A stretch of 64,000 nt of DNA from Prevotella sp. (GCA_017445845.1 JAFSRY010000015.1:1-64000); one strand, 5' to 3'; positions 42,289 through 52,761 are shown, counted from the stretch's first letter. Notes: generated by a model not told the origin, from the letters alone. Translations and numbers: made by a program.

Positions 42289-43590
42289 TTACTTCTTAGT
42301 CTTAATCGTTAAAACGCAGAGGGCACCGGCAAGGAGCAACACTGCAGCTTCAAACATCATGCGGCTCTGGACACTGCCAAGGACTGAGAGGATAGATCCT
42401 CCGAGGGCTGCAGCCACAATCTGCGGCACACAAATGGTTCCATTGAACAGACCGAGATAGGCACCCATGTGACCGTAACCCTGAAGGGCATTGGTGACAA
42501 GGGCAAACGGCATGGCAAGCATGGCAGCCCAGGCACAACCGATGAGCAGGAACGGGACAAAGAGAACATACTGGTCATGGATGAAGGGAACAAGACCGAA
42601 GCCGATGCCACCGAGCAGCAAGCTGAACATATAGGCAAACTTCACATTCTTAAACTGAGGCAGCACGGCAGCCCAGATGACAGAGCCGATAGCCTGTACG
42701 GCAAAGAGGATGCCAACCCAGTTGCCTGCCTCCTGATAGCCAGAGGAGGTTACGTCGGTGGTTCCCCAGCAAGTGTCGGCAATGGTTCCATTGGTATAGG
42801 TCCACATATACATAAAGGCTGCCCAGCAGAAGAACTGAACGGCACCGACCTTCCAGAATGTCGACGGTGCATTCTTCAAGAGGACGAACCAGTTGGCACT
42901 TTCCTCTTTCTCTTCTGAAACGGGGTTGTATTCATTATATTCCTTCGGCGGCCACTCTTTCACCTTAGACGTGGTATAGAGGACACAGAGAATAAGGATG
43001 GCGGCACCGACATAGAACGACCAGATGACGGAGTCGGGAATGACACCCTCGGCGGCAACGTTGCTGATGCCAATGGCCGTGAAGAAGAAGGGGAACACAT
43101 ATCCCACGACACTACCTGCGTTGCAGAGGAACGACTGTATGGAATAGGCCTTGGCCTTCTGCTCTTCGTTCACCATGTCGCCAACAAGCATCTTGAATGG
43201 CTGCATGGCCATGTTGATGCTGGTATCGAGGAACATCAAGGCGACAAGACCGAAAATCATGGCGGCAGAAATGGTCAGTCCTAACGAACCGGCATTGGGC
43301 AGCAGACACATAACAAGCACAGCCACTGCTGCACCGACAAAGAGATATGGGATGCGACGGCCGAAGCGTGTCCAGGTCTTATCCGACAAAGTACCGACAA
43401 TGGGCTGCACAAGAATACCCATCAACGGCGGCAGTATCCAGAAATAACTCAGATTATGAGGATCGGCACCGAGAGTGGCAAAAATACGTGAGATGTTAGC
43501 ACTCTGGAGGGCATAAGCAATCTGCACTCCAAAAAATCCGAAGCTCAGGTTCCAGAGCTTCCAGAAAGATAGATTAGGTTTTTGCTTCAT
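42289..43590 (-). CDS. MFS sugar transporter, SLC45/GPH-like
   Basis: From ATG 43590 the 433-residue protein has twelve hydrophobic helices. LSFGFFGVQIAYALQSANISRIF (in part), GTLSDKTWTRFGRRIPY and SMAMQPFKMLVGD-like segments match sucrose/maltose-type proton symporters of Bacteroidetes. It lies directly after the LacI regulator and opposite the susCD genes, so import of maltose or maltodextrin across the inner membrane is likely. The leader (43591-43734) has a CCCCC/GGGGG hairpin just before the start. Confidence 0.8.
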   Translation of the reverse strand: MKQKPNLSFWKLWNLSFGFFGVQIAYALQSANISRIFATLGADPHNLSYFWILPPLMGILVQPIVGTLSDKTWTRFGRRIPYLFVGAAVAVLVMCLLPNAGSLGLTISAAMIFGLVALMFLDTSINMAMQPFKMLVGDMVNEEQKAKAYSIQSFLCNAGSVVGYVFPFFFTAIGISNVAAEGVIPDSVIWSFYVGAAILILCVLYTTSKVKEWPPKEYNEYNPVSEEKEESANWFVLLKNAPSTFWKVGAVQFFCWAAFMYMWTYTNGTIADTCWGTTDVTSSGYQEAGNWVGILFAVQAIGSVIWAAVLPQFKNVKFAYMFSLLLGGIGFGLVPFIHDQYVLFVPFLLIGCAWAAMLAMPFALVTNALQGYGHMGAYLGLFNGTICVPQIVAAALGGSILSVLGSVQSRMMFEAAVLLLAGALCVLTIKTKK

Positions 43591-43734
43591 ATTAGTGGCC
43601 TCCCTGCCCCCGTCCAAAGGGGGGAGAGCCTGCAGGATAGTGGGAGTAGTAGCAAGGCTCTTTAATTTTTATTATGTTATTTAATTATGTTTCGCATCAG
43701 CTCAATTTAATTCGGTCAAATTATTTTGTTTTGA

Positions 43735-44760
43735 TTATCTTGTCGTTCCCCGGATGATAAGTCGGGTACGGACGATGCGTTTTTCCACTTTATCCATAGG
43801 TATCAGCCCCTCTACTTTACTAATGAGGATGTCGGCCGCCTCTTGACCAACAATAAGGCCTCGCTGCTCGACGGTAGTAAGCATCGGGTCGCAAGCTGTG
43901 GCACGCTCACCATTGCTGAACCCGCAGATACTGATGTCCTGCGGAATCCTGAATCCCATCCGCTTGGCTGAGTAAAGAATACCGATGGCCGTATCGTCAT
44001 TGACAGCGAAGAAGGCATCGGGACCATCCTCAATCTCAAGGAGGTCAGGAGTAATCTGCTCGGCATCTTCCCTGTTGTCACATTCCCGAATAAACCGCTC
44101 GTCGGGCTTCAGTCCGTTCTTCAGCAGTGCATCATAATAGCCATTATAACGGTTCTTTGAAATTTCCAACTTCATCGACGAGCCATAGAAAGCAATGTGC
44201 CGACACCCGGTATTGATAAGATGCGTAACGGCATTATAGGCCCCCATATAGTCATCAACGACAACCCGACTACTGTTAATACCCGTGCAGATACGGTCGT
44301 AGAACACGAGGGGGACACCACGGTCGATGAGTTGCGTGAAATGATCATATCTCGCCGTTTCCTTGGCTTGGGCGACGATGACCCCGCAGACTTTATTCTC
44401 ATAGAAAGACTGACAGATACTGGCCTCCCGCTCATAGGACTCGTTACTCTGCGCCACTATCAACAAGTAACCGCGGGAAGAGGCTTCTTTTTCAATCCCC
44501 GAAAGGATAGTAGAGAAATAATAATGTGTTATCTCGGGCACGATGACACCGATAACCTTCGTTCGCTGCGTCTTTGAATAACGCAGGGTTTCGGCTATCA
44601 GGTTTGGGACAAAGTTGTGTTCCCGTGCAAAGGCCTGAATGCGTTCGCGCTGTTCACTGCTGATACGCGGGCTGTTTTTCAAGGCCCTTGACACCGTTGC
44701 CACAGAGACACCGAGTTCACGGGCAATGTCCTTCATCGTTATGTTTGTCGGTGCTATCAT
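43735..44760 (-). CDS. LacI family transcriptional regulator of the starch/maltodextrin locus
   Basis: From ATG 44760 the 341-residue protein has a LacI helix-turn-helix (about 6-28, TMKDIARELGVSVATVSRALK) and a periplasmic-binding-like sugar domain (about 65-335). A perfect TGCAAACGTTTGCA palindrome, of the type bound by LacI members, lies upstream of the divergent susC gene, and a near copy is upstream of the GH13 gene. It therefore probably controls both. The ligand is likely maltose or a related sugar, by context. Confidence 0.88.
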   Translation of the reverse strand: MIAPTNITMKDIARELGVSVATVSRALKNSPRISSEQRERIQAFAREHNFVPNLIAETLRYSKTQRTKVIGVIVPEITHYYFSTILSGIEKEASSRGYLLIVAQSNESYEREASICQSFYENKVCGVIVAQAKETARYDHFTQLIDRGVPLVFYDRICTGINSSRVVVDDYMGAYNAVTHLINTGCRHIAFYGSSMKLEISKNRYNGYYDALLKNGLKPDERFIRECDNREDAEQITPDLLEIEDGPDAFFAVNDDTAIGILYSAKRMGFRIPQDISICGFSNGERATACDPMLTTVEQRGLIVGQEAADILISKVEGLIPMDKVEKRIVRTRLIIRGTTR

Positions 44761-44824
44761 ATTATTCAAGCGTGCATTATCTTTTATACTATGAAAGATT
44801 GACAAATATTTCCCTACTACAATG

Positions 44825-44832
44825 CAAAGTTA
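44825..44832 (-). promoter_or_regulatory. Probable -7 element of the LacI regulator gene
   Basis: TAACTTTG on the minus strand, about 65 bases before the start codon. No TTG stands at the preferred -33 spacing. Confidence 0.45.
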
Positions 44833-44886
44833 GACAAAACCGCCCCAACAAAGGTCTTTATTTATAAAATGAAACTTTTTTTATTG

Positions 44887-44900
44887 TGCAAACGTTTGCA
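44887..44900. promoter_or_regulatory. LacI-type operator upstream of susC
   Basis: TGCAAACGTTTGCA is a perfect 14-base palindrome. Its centre is 62.5 bases before the first base of the susC -7 element. The same spacing occurs at the GH13 gene. Confidence 0.8.
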
Positions 44901-44955
44901 TCGACCAAATATTCTTTTCGTTTCTGAAAAAGTCCTTTATTATTTAAATATAAGT

Positions 44956-44963
44956 TACTTTTG
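44956..44963 (+). promoter_or_regulatory. -7 element of the sus operon
   Basis: TACTTTTG, with GTCC in place of TTTG at the -33 position. The missing -33 is consistent with an activator-dependent promoter. The leader to susC is about 110 bases. Confidence 0.6.
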
Positions 44964-45075
44964 CATCCGAAAAAAGGGGAGATTGCTTTGCAACCGTTCC
45001 TAATTAACTAAAAACAAATAATGACAAAGAAAATATATTCACATTTTTAATATCTAACTAATTTTAAAAACCAAA

Positions 45076-48000
45076 ATGATGAAGCAGGTAAAATTTACAT
45101 TGCCTCTGAGGATGCTCGCATTGATATGTGGGCTTATCCTTTCAGCAAGCGCCTTTGCACAGCAGATTACTGTCAATGGCCACGTTAAGGACACTACCGG
45201 CGAACCCATCATCGGTGCAACCATTCGTGTTGTCAATGAGACAGGAATGGCCGTTACTGACTTCGACGGTAATTTCACCATTAAGGCTCAGCAGGGTGCT
45301 CAGCTCTCCGTGTCATACATCGGTTACACGGACGCTCTTGTCACTGCTGCCCCTAATGTAGTAGTCATTATGCAAGACGACGCCCAGTTGATGGACGAAG
45401 TCGTCGTTATCGGTTATGGTACGATGAAGAAGAGCGACCTTACCGGTTCTGTCGTACAGGTCAAGGCCGACGAGTTTAACCGCGGTGCCATCACCTCACC
45501 TCAGGAAATGTTGCAGGGTAAGGTGGCCGGTGTGTTCGTACAGCCCAGTTCCGGTGCTCCTGGCGGCGGTGCCACCATGCGTATCCGTAGCGGTGCCTCA
45601 CTGAACGCCAGCAACGACCCGCTGATAGTCATCGACGGTGTGCCCGTGTCTAACGACGCCGCTCCCGGCATGTCGAATGCCCTGAGTTCCATCAACCCCG
45701 CCGACATCGAGTCATTCTCCATTCTGAAGGATGCTTCTGCAACAGCCATCTACGGTTCGCGCGCTTCTAACGGTGTCATCATCATCACCACCAAGAAGGG
45801 TTCGAAGGGTTTGAAGGTAAGCTATTCCGGTACCATCAGCGTACAGGATCCTTATAAGAAGCTCGAGGTACTCTCAGCCAAGGAACTTGTTCCCAATATG
45901 CTGAAGTCCTATGAAGGAACAGCCGCCGGAGCAAATCTTATGAGCATCTTCAGCGAGAACGGAACCATCACTCAGGATGCCGATGGTAACTACATCTACG
46001 AAGGTGTCGATACCGACTGGCAGGATGAAATCTTCCATCCCGCTGTCCAGCACGACCACAACGTGAGCGTCAATGGTCAGGTAGGTGCCGTGCCTTTCCG
46101 TGCATCGGTAGGTTACAGCTGGGAAGACGGTACGCTGAAGGAGTCTAACTTCGAGCGTTACACCGGTAGCCTCTCGCTGACTCCGAAACTCTTCGACGAT
46201 CACCTGAGCATCACCCTCAATGGTAAGGGTACCGTTGCCAACAACCGCTATGGTGCAGAAGGTGCCATCGGAGCAGCTGCTTACTACGATCCTACGAAGC
46301 CCGTCCGCAATGACGGTGTTGCCGCTCAGGCTGGCAGATTCAACGGTTGGTACAACTGGATCCAGGCTAATGGTAACTTCAACAGCCTTGCCCCCGTCAA
46401 CCCGCTGTCACAGATCTATGACTATTCGAACGACGGCACCACCAAGCGTTTCATCGGTAACGCCCAGTTCGACTATAAGATGCACTTCCTCCCCGAGCTG
46501 CGTGCCAACCTGAATGTCGGTCTCGACATCTCTGAAGGTTCCGGTAACACGAAGACCGCCCTCAACTCCTTCCAGGCCGTCAAGGAAGACATCTTCCCTG
46601 GCACCTCTACCAATTCCGACTGGAAGAACTTCCGCCGCAACTCACTGCTCGACTTCTATCTTAACTACAATAACGACATCAAGGCACTTGCCAGCCATAT
46701 CGACCTGACTGCCGGTTATTCCTGGCAGCGTTTCTATGGTGCCAACGAAAACACCACCCGCAGTAACCTCACCGCTACAGAGATGGGCATGACCAGTGCT
46801 GTCGGTTACACCCTGAACCCTTCCGACGATCATTTCTACCGTGACGGACAGTATCGTCAGCCTTGGGAGAACTATCTGGTATCGTTCTTCGGTCGTTTGA
46901 ACTACAACCTCATGGACAAATACCTTCTCACCGCCACTCTGCGCCGCGACGGTTCTTCACGCTTCAGCAAGGACAACCGCTGGGGTCTCTTCCCCGCAGC
47001 AGCCCTCGCATGGACTATTAAGAACGAAGGCTTCCTGAAGGATGTCCGCGCCATCGACAACCTCCGCCTCCGCTTGGGTTATGGTGTGACCGGTCAGCAG
47101 GATATCGGCGACTGCTACGCCTATATTCCTTCTTATATCATCAGCAGCAACCCCAATTCGACCTATCTTGGCAACTTCCTCATCAAGCCGGGCGGATACA
47201 ACCCCGACCTGCGCTGGGAGCAGACCACGACCTATAACGTCGCTTTGGACTATGCCTTCGCCAACAGCCGCATCAACGGTTCTATCGACTTCTACATCAA
47301 GAAGACCAAGGACCTTCTGAACACGGTATCAAGCCCTGCCGGCACGAACTTCACCAACCTCATCACCGGTAACATCGGACAGATGGAAAACAAGGGTGTT
47401 GAGTTTGCCCTGAATACTGTGCCCATCGAAACGAAGAACCTGCACTGGGATTTGAACTTCAACTTCACCTGGAACACCAGCGAAATCACGAAGCTTACCG
47501 CAGCCTACAATCCTGACTACCCAGGTATTGACGAGGGCGGTGTATCTTTCGGTACGAATACTTACGCTCAGAAACACAATGTTGGCTATGCCCCGTTTAC
47601 TTATTATCTCTACCAGCAGGTCTATGACACCGACGGCAATCCTATCCAGAACACCGTTGTCGACCGCAATAACGACGGACAGATTACTGATGCCGACCGC
47701 TACATGACGGACAAGAACCCCGCTCCTAAGTTCTACATGGGTCTGAGCTCTATGATTACCTTCAAGCAGTTCGACTTCGGCTTCAACCTCCGTGCCAACT
47801 TCGACAACTACATGTTCAATGCCCTTGCAGCCGGCAATTCCAGTGTCCACAGCTTCTGGGATCAGGGTTATGTGAACAACGTCATGACTTCTGCTCTGAC
47901 CTCGGGCTTCACTCACACACCCGAACTCACTGGACAGTTGTCAGACTACTTCCTTGAGAACGCATCGTTCTTGAAGTGCGACAACATCACGCTGGGCTAC

Positions 48001-48177
48001 AACTTCACCAACTTCACCACAGCCAAGTTGAGCGGACGTGTCAGCTTCTCCGTACAGAACGTATTCACCGTTACCAACTACAGCGGTCTCGATCCTGAAA
48101 CCACTGGCAACGGTATCGACTATTCCATGTGGCCACGTCCTCGTACATATACATTAGGATTAAATCTGAACTTCTAA
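45076..48177 (+). CDS. SusC/RagA family TonB-linked outer membrane transporter
   Basis: The 1033-residue protein has a signal peptide (1-28), a carboxypeptidase-regulatory-like domain (about 32-108) with NGHVKDTTGEPIIGATI, the SusC family motif MDEVVVIGYGTMKKSDLTGSV, a plug domain and a 22-strand barrel to the C-terminus. It imports oligosaccharides together with the SusD lipoprotein. The downstream SusE/F-like protein and GH13 amylase, and the LacI operator, point to starch or maltodextrin. It is the first gene of the operon. Confidence 0.95.
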   Translation: MMKQVKFTLPLRMLALICGLILSASAFAQQITVNGHVKDTTGEPIIGATIRVVNETGMAVTDFDGNFTIKAQQGAQLSVSYIGYTDALVTAAPNVVVIMQDDAQLMDEVVVIGYGTMKKSDLTGSVVQVKADEFNRGAITSPQEMLQGKVAGVFVQPSSGAPGGGATMRIRSGASLNASNDPLIVIDGVPVSNDAAPGMSNALSSINPADIESFSILKDASATAIYGSRASNGVIIITTKKGSKGLKVSYSGTISVQDPYKKLEVLSAKELVPNMLKSYEGTAAGANLMSIFSENGTITQDADGNYIYEGVDTDWQDEIFHPAVQHDHNVSVNGQVGAVPFRASVGYSWEDGTLKESNFERYTGSLSLTPKLFDDHLSITLNGKGTVANNRYGAEGAIGAAAYYDPTKPVRNDGVAAQAGRFNGWYNWIQANGNFNSLAPVNPLSQIYDYSNDGTTKRFIGNAQFDYKMHFLPELRANLNVGLDISEGSGNTKTALNSFQAVKEDIFPGTSTNSDWKNFRRNSLLDFYLNYNNDIKALASHIDLTAGYSWQRFYGANENTTRSNLTATEMGMTSAVGYTLNPSDDHFYRDGQYRQPWENYLVSFFGRLNYNLMDKYLLTATLRRDGSSRFSKDNRWGLFPAAALAWTIKNEGFLKDVRAIDNLRLRLGYGVTGQQDIGDCYAYIPSYIISSNPNSTYLGNFLIKPGGYNPDLRWEQTTTYNVALDYAFANSRINGSIDFYIKKTKDLLNTVSSPAGTNFTNLITGNIGQMENKGVEFALNTVPIETKNLHWDLNFNFTWNTSEITKLTAAYNPDYPGIDEGGVSFGTNTYAQKHNVGYAPFTYYLYQQVYDTDGNPIQNTVVDRNNDGQITDADRYMTDKNPAPKFYMGLSSMITFKQFDFGFNLRANFDNYMFNALAAGNSSVHSFWDQGYVNNVMTSALTSGFTHTPELTGQLSDYFLENASFLKCDNITLGYNFTNFTTAKLSGRVSFSVQNVFTVTNYSGLDPETTGNGIDYSMWPRPRTYTLGLNLNF

Positions 48178-48191
48178 AAACATAAGAATCC

Positions 48192-49832
48192 ATGAATAAG
48201 AAATATATATTCGCAGCCATCGCAGGAGTATCACTGCTTTTCAGCTCCTGCACGGGCGACTTGGATGTCAAGCCCCTTGACCCCAATGTGATGACCGCAG
48301 AGAAAGCTTATGCCAGCAGTGACGACGCCTATCTGAAGGGTCTGTTGAAAATCTATTCCGTATGGGCCATGAGCGGACAAGATGGCGATGGCAGTTCTGA
48401 CATCAGCGGTCTTGACCCCGGTAACTGCCAGCTGATGCGTTGCTGGTGGAACCTCAACGAAGTTCCTACCGACGAGGCAAAGAATGCCTGGGGTGACCTT
48501 TGGGTAAAAGCTGTCAACTTCATTGCTTGGAACACCGTCCAGAATGAAGCCATCGAGGGTGCCTATCAGCGTTCGATGTTCATTATCGCTCTTGCCAACG
48601 AATACATTCGTCAGGTGGGCGAGTCGAGCATCGCCGAGAAGAACCAGTACATTGCCGAGGCCCGCTTCTGCCGTGCATTGGCCTACAGCGTACTGCTCGA
48701 CCTCTTCCGCAATCCTCCTTTCATCACTGAGAACAACTTCAGCGTAGCTCCCGCTCCCATTGGCAATGCTGCCAACCGCACCAATCCCGAGCTGTTCAAT
48801 TGGATCATCAAGGAACTCAACGAGTGCGAGACTGACCTTCCCGCCGCCCGTCAGGGTGTCTATGGTCGTGCCGACCAGGGTGCAGCCGAATTCCTGAAGG
48901 CCCGTCTGTTCCTCAATGCTGAGGTCTATGCCGGTGAGAACCACTACACCGATTGCATCACCGCTTGTAAGAACGTCATCAGTGGCGGTTATTCATTGGC
49001 TGACAACTATGCCGACCTGTTCCTTGCCGACAATGACCAGACTTGCAAGAACGAGATTATCTTCCCCATTGTCTTCAACGGAGCTGAAACCGCCACATGG
49101 GGTGGCATGACCTTCCTCATCATGGCCAGCGTCAGTGGTGAAGAGTCCGACCTGAAGACCTTCAAGGGTGTCAACAGCGGTTGGGACGGTATGCGTCCCA
49201 CTGGACAGTTCGTTGACATCTTTGAGTTCGACGATGAAGCCAATCCCACTCCAGAATCCATCAAGGATGAGCGTGGTATGTTTGATAACACCAACCGTTC
49301 GCTGCACATCACTACCGACCCCAATGGTACTTTCAAGACCGAAGGTTGGGAAGTGTTGAAATTCCGCAACGTAACCTCAACCGGCACCATCAACACCGAT
49401 GCATGGCCCGACACCGACTTCCCGATGTTCCGTCTTGCCGACGTCTACCTGATGTATGCCGAGGCCATTCTGCGCGGTGGTGCAGGTGGTGAGAAGGGAA
49501 CAGCCCTGGGTTACATCAACAACCTGCGTAACCGCGGCTACCACTCTGCTTTCGGTAACATTGCAGAGAACGACCTGACCCTCGACTTCATTCTTAATGA
49601 GCGTGCCCGCGAACTCTATTGGGAAGGCGTGCGCCGTACCGACCTTATCCGCTTCAGCAAGTTTGTGAAGGGATACAACTGGGACTTCAAGGGCGGTGTT
49701 GCCACCGGCGTTGATGTCGACGATCGCTTCCTTGTCTATCCTATTCCTACCACCGACCTCACCGTCAACGGCAACCTGGTCCAGAATCCTGGCTATGATG
49801 CTGCTGCCGATGCAGAAGAGACAACCGAGTAA
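48192..49832 (+). CDS. SusD/RagB family nutrient-binding lipoprotein
   Basis: The 546-residue protein has a lipoprotein signal (FSSC, Cys20). It has the SusD helical core with FCRALAYSVLLDLF and the C-terminal RagB/SusD domain with LNERARELYWEGVRRTDLIRF, shown in part. It caps the SusC barrel and binds the glycan on the cell surface. It begins 14 bases after the SusC stop. Confidence 0.95.
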   Translation: MNKKYIFAAIAGVSLLFSSCTGDLDVKPLDPNVMTAEKAYASSDDAYLKGLLKIYSVWAMSGQDGDGSSDISGLDPGNCQLMRCWWNLNEVPTDEAKNAWGDLWVKAVNFIAWNTVQNEAIEGAYQRSMFIIALANEYIRQVGESSIAEKNQYIAEARFCRALAYSVLLDLFRNPPFITENNFSVAPAPIGNAANRTNPELFNWIIKELNECETDLPAARQGVYGRADQGAAEFLKARLFLNAEVYAGENHYTDCITACKNVISGGYSLADNYADLFLADNDQTCKNEIIFPIVFNGAETATWGGMTFLIMASVSGEESDLKTFKGVNSGWDGMRPTGQFVDIFEFDDEANPTPESIKDERGMFDNTNRSLHITTDPNGTFKTEGWEVLKFRNVTSTGTINTDAWPDTDFPMFRLADVYLMYAEAILRGGAGGEKGTALGYINNLRNRGYHSAFGNIAENDLTLDFILNERARELYWEGVRRTDLIRFSKFVKGYNWDFKGGVATGVDVDDRFLVYPIPTTDLTVNGNLVQNPGYDAAADAEETTE

Positions 49833-49860
49833 TTACACATTATTATAAATAAGGACAATT

Positions 49861-51525
49861 ATGAAAATCACAAAATATTTCATAGCTGCGGTAGCTGCTC
49901 TTGCCACCCTTACGGCTTGCGACAGCGACCTGGAAAAAGTTGTCTACAATCCTGAACAGGCTCAGCCGGGTCAGTTGGTTGCCAGCGAGAGCGACATCCG
50001 TCTGACTGCCGCCAACACCAAGCAGGAAGTATTGACGCTCACATGGGGTGCCTCCGAATATGGTATCGACCTTGCACCCACCTACACCATTGAAATGGAC
50101 ATGGCCGAGGGTAACTTCAGCAATCCCGTCGTCTTGGCCTCTACAACCGAGAATACTGTCACCATCAAGGGTAAGGACCTCAATTCTGCAGTCCTGAAGC
50201 TTGAGCAGCAGTATTATGACAATGCCCCCATCTATGAACCTCAGGATGTGAAGATTCGTGTCGTTTCTTCTTTCTCCGAGGATGTGGAAAGCATCTATAC
50301 CAACCTCGCCAACCTCACGGTTACTCCGTATGCCGGCAAGGTGGAATACGCTAAACTCTCCGTACCTGGTTCTCACCAGGGTTGGGATCCTTCCAACTAC
50401 GATCAGGCACTCTATGCTACCGACAGCAACAATCCTAATGTCTACACTGGTTATGTCTACATGGCAGCCGGTACTGAGTGGAAGATTGCCGACGGCGAAA
50501 AGGGACAAGCTGAATCTAACGACAAATGGAGCATCAACTGGGGTTCTCCTGACGGTGTCACACTGGTGCCAGGCGGCGACAACATATTTGCCAGCGAAGA
50601 AGGCTGCTACTACATCACAGCCGACATCGAAAACCTGACCCTCTCTGTTGAGAAGCGCGACTGGTTCATCATCGGTGATGCCGTTGGCGGATGGGATGAG
50701 GCCAACGATGTACCGATGGCCTGGAGCAGCGAGGCAAAGGCTCTTGTCGCTCAGGTGGACCTGGCCGACGGTGAGTTCAAGTTCCGTGTGAACCACGGCT
50801 GGGACATCAACCTTGGTCTCGATCCCGATGGCGAAGAGTTCGACCTTGCCCAGAATGGTGGAAACATCAAGGCCCTGCCCGGTCTCTACTATGTGACCCT
50901 GAGCTTCGCCGACGGCTATCCCACCTACTCCATCGTTTCCGAACTGGGTGGTGGCATTCAGTGGCTCAACATTCCCGGAACGATGAACGGTTGGGATCCT
51001 GCCACTCAGGACAACGTGCTCCTTGCCACCTCGAAGACCACCTTCACCGGTAACATCTATCTGACCACAGCCGACGAGTTCAAGTTTGCACTGGGCAGCT
51101 GGGATGACAACTGGGGTTCTGACGACCTGACGACACTCGTTGCAGGCGGTTCCAACATCAAGGTTGACGCTGACGGCATGTATACCATCACAGCCGACAT
51201 CGACGCCCTCACCGTGGCCTTCGCCGCTCACGGATGGAGCATCGTCGGTAGTGCCGTTGCCGGTGATACCAGCTGGGGCACCGACTACGACCTCACCTGG
51301 AATGCCGAAACAAAGGTGCTCGAAATCACCTGCGAACTGGAAGCCGGCGAGTTCAAGTTCCGTGCTGACCACGACTGGGGTCTGAACTATGGCGGTGAGC
51401 CTGACAACCTGCAGAAGGACGGTGCCAACATCGCCGTTGAGGAAGCCGGTACCTACCACATCACGCTCGACCTGCAGACAGCAGCCAAGCACCAGGCTCC
51501 TACCTTTACGATTACAAAGCAGTAA
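49861..51525 (+). CDS. SusE/SusF-like starch-binding outer membrane lipoprotein
   Basis: The 554-residue protein has a lipoprotein signal (LTAC, Cys20) and an N-terminal beta-domain. Four related carbohydrate-binding modules follow, starting near residues 166 (VPGSHQGWDP), 267 (WFIIGDAVGGWDE), 369 (IPGTMNGWDP) and 458 (WSIVGSAVAG). SusE has two such modules and SusF three, so this protein carries one more. The tryptophans would stack on starch helices. It lies 28 bases after SusD. Confidence 0.85.
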   Translation: MKITKYFIAAVAALATLTACDSDLEKVVYNPEQAQPGQLVASESDIRLTAANTKQEVLTLTWGASEYGIDLAPTYTIEMDMAEGNFSNPVVLASTTENTVTIKGKDLNSAVLKLEQQYYDNAPIYEPQDVKIRVVSSFSEDVESIYTNLANLTVTPYAGKVEYAKLSVPGSHQGWDPSNYDQALYATDSNNPNVYTGYVYMAAGTEWKIADGEKGQAESNDKWSINWGSPDGVTLVPGGDNIFASEEGCYYITADIENLTLSVEKRDWFIIGDAVGGWDEANDVPMAWSSEAKALVAQVDLADGEFKFRVNHGWDINLGLDPDGEEFDLAQNGGNIKALPGLYYVTLSFADGYPTYSIVSELGGGIQWLNIPGTMNGWDPATQDNVLLATSKTTFTGNIYLTTADEFKFALGSWDDNWGSDDLTTLVAGGSNIKVDADGMYTITADIDALTVAFAAHGWSIVGSAVAGDTSWGTDYDLTWNAETKVLEITCELEAGEFKFRADHDWGLNYGGEPDNLQKDGANIAVEEAGTYHITLDLQTAAKHQAPTFTITKQ

Positions 51526-51550
51526 AAATCATTAATTTGTAATAAGAACT

Positions 51551-52648
51551 ATGAAGAAATCAAAGATTATGATAACGCTCGTTGCCATCGTCATGGCAAC
51601 GACAGCGTTCGCCCAGAGTTCAAGCGACAAATACCCCTATGCCTTCTTCGGTGTGCAGGGTGGTATCATGAAGAACTACAGCGGAACGCTGCCCGACCGC
51701 ACATGGGCTCCCGAAGCAGGTGTGCAGCTCGGTTACTTCTTCCACCCCATTGCCGGTGCCCGTCTGTCGGCCACCGGCACCAAGTGGACCGCAGAGGTTC
51801 CCGGTCAGGCTGACTACGACAGCAAGATGGGCGACATCAGCCTCGACCTGTTGCTGAACTTCTCCAACATCCTCTTCCCCAACCGCAAGAACCTTGTCAA
51901 CGTCATCGGTATCGCCGGTATGCCTTGGCAGTGTGGTGCCAAGCACACCTACATCGACCACTATGCCGGAACCATCGTTCCCGACTATTCCAAGTGGAAC
52001 AAAGGCTGGAAAGGCGGCGGTATGGTTGAGTTCGACATTGCCAAGCACTTCGGTGTGAACATCGAGGCCGGTACTGTCTACATGCGCAGCAAGGTGAAGA
52101 GCATCGAGGACAAGAACCGCTGGTGGCCCTATGCCATGGCCGGCGTGACCTATAAGTTCGGTTTCAAGAAGGCTAAGAAGGAAGAAGAGCCTGTCTATCA
52201 GCCAGCTCCTGCTCCCGCTCCTGCACCTGCCGCTAAGAAGGAAGAGCCGAAGCCCGCTCCCGCCCCTGCTCCCGTCGTGAAGAAGGAAGAGCCGAAACCC
52301 GCTCCTGCTTCTGCTGCTCAGGCCAAGAAGGAAGAGCCTCTGAAGGAGACCATCTTCTTCGCCATCCGCGAGTCAGATCCTAACGCAGAGGGCATCCTCA
52401 ACAAGGTTGTCAGCTGGTGCAAGGAATATCCTAACAAGGGTATCACCATCTCTGGCTATGCCGACAAGGGCACTGGTAACGAGAAAGTCAACAAGGGCTA
52501 TGCCAAGGCTCGTGCTGAGAAAGTTGCCAAGGCTCTTCAGGATAAAGGCATTGCCAAGAAGCGCATGACGGTCAATTCTTATGGCGACACTGTTCAGCCT
52601 TTTGCCAATAACGACGACAACCGTTGCGTCATTATCGTCGGTGAATAA
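51551..52648 (+). CDS. OmpA-family outer membrane protein with Pro-Ala-Lys-Glu linker
   Basis: The 365-residue protein has a signal peptide (1-21), a small outer membrane barrel (about 25-210), a linker of alternating PAPAPA and KKEEPKP blocks (about 216-262), and an OmpA-like peptidoglycan-binding domain (about 265-365) with ISGYADKGTGNEKVN. It anchors the outer membrane to the cell wall. It lies 25 bases after the SusE/F-like gene and ends in a strong terminator, so it shares the sus transcript. A 5'-truncated paralogue is at 63303-63746. Confidence 0.85.
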   Translation: MKKSKIMITLVAIVMATTAFAQSSSDKYPYAFFGVQGGIMKNYSGTLPDRTWAPEAGVQLGYFFHPIAGARLSATGTKWTAEVPGQADYDSKMGDISLDLLLNFSNILFPNRKNLVNVIGIAGMPWQCGAKHTYIDHYAGTIVPDYSKWNKGWKGGGMVEFDIAKHFGVNIEAGTVYMRSKVKSIEDKNRWWPYAMAGVTYKFGFKKAKKEEEPVYQPAPAPAPAPAAKKEEPKPAPAPAPVVKKEEPKPAPASAAQAKKEEPLKETIFFAIRESDPNAEGILNKVVSWCKEYPNKGITISGYADKGTGNEKVNKGYAKARAEKVAKALQDKGIAKKRMTVNSYGDTVQPFANNDDNRCVIIVGE

Positions 52649-52679
52649 GCCGAAAGGTTTAGAAAACTAATAATAAGAG

Positions 52680-52715
52680 AAGTCCTGCCGGAAATGATTT
52701 CGGCAGGACTTTTTT
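52680..52715 (+). terminator. Terminator of the sus operon
   Basis: AAGTCCTGCCG (52680-52690) and CGGCAGGACTT (52701-52711) form an 11-base stem followed by TTTTT. A second hairpin, GCCGCGG/CCGCGGC, lies at 52720-52738. Confidence 0.9.
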
Positions 52716-52761
52716 AGATGCCGCGGAAAAACCGCGGCACTCACTCTGAAAGCCATCATCG

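Noticed and set aside
49843..51492. 549-residue open frame opposite the SusE/F-like gene
   Set aside because: It is an antisense shadow caused by codon bias of the real gene, which has a lipoprotein signal and repeat motifs.
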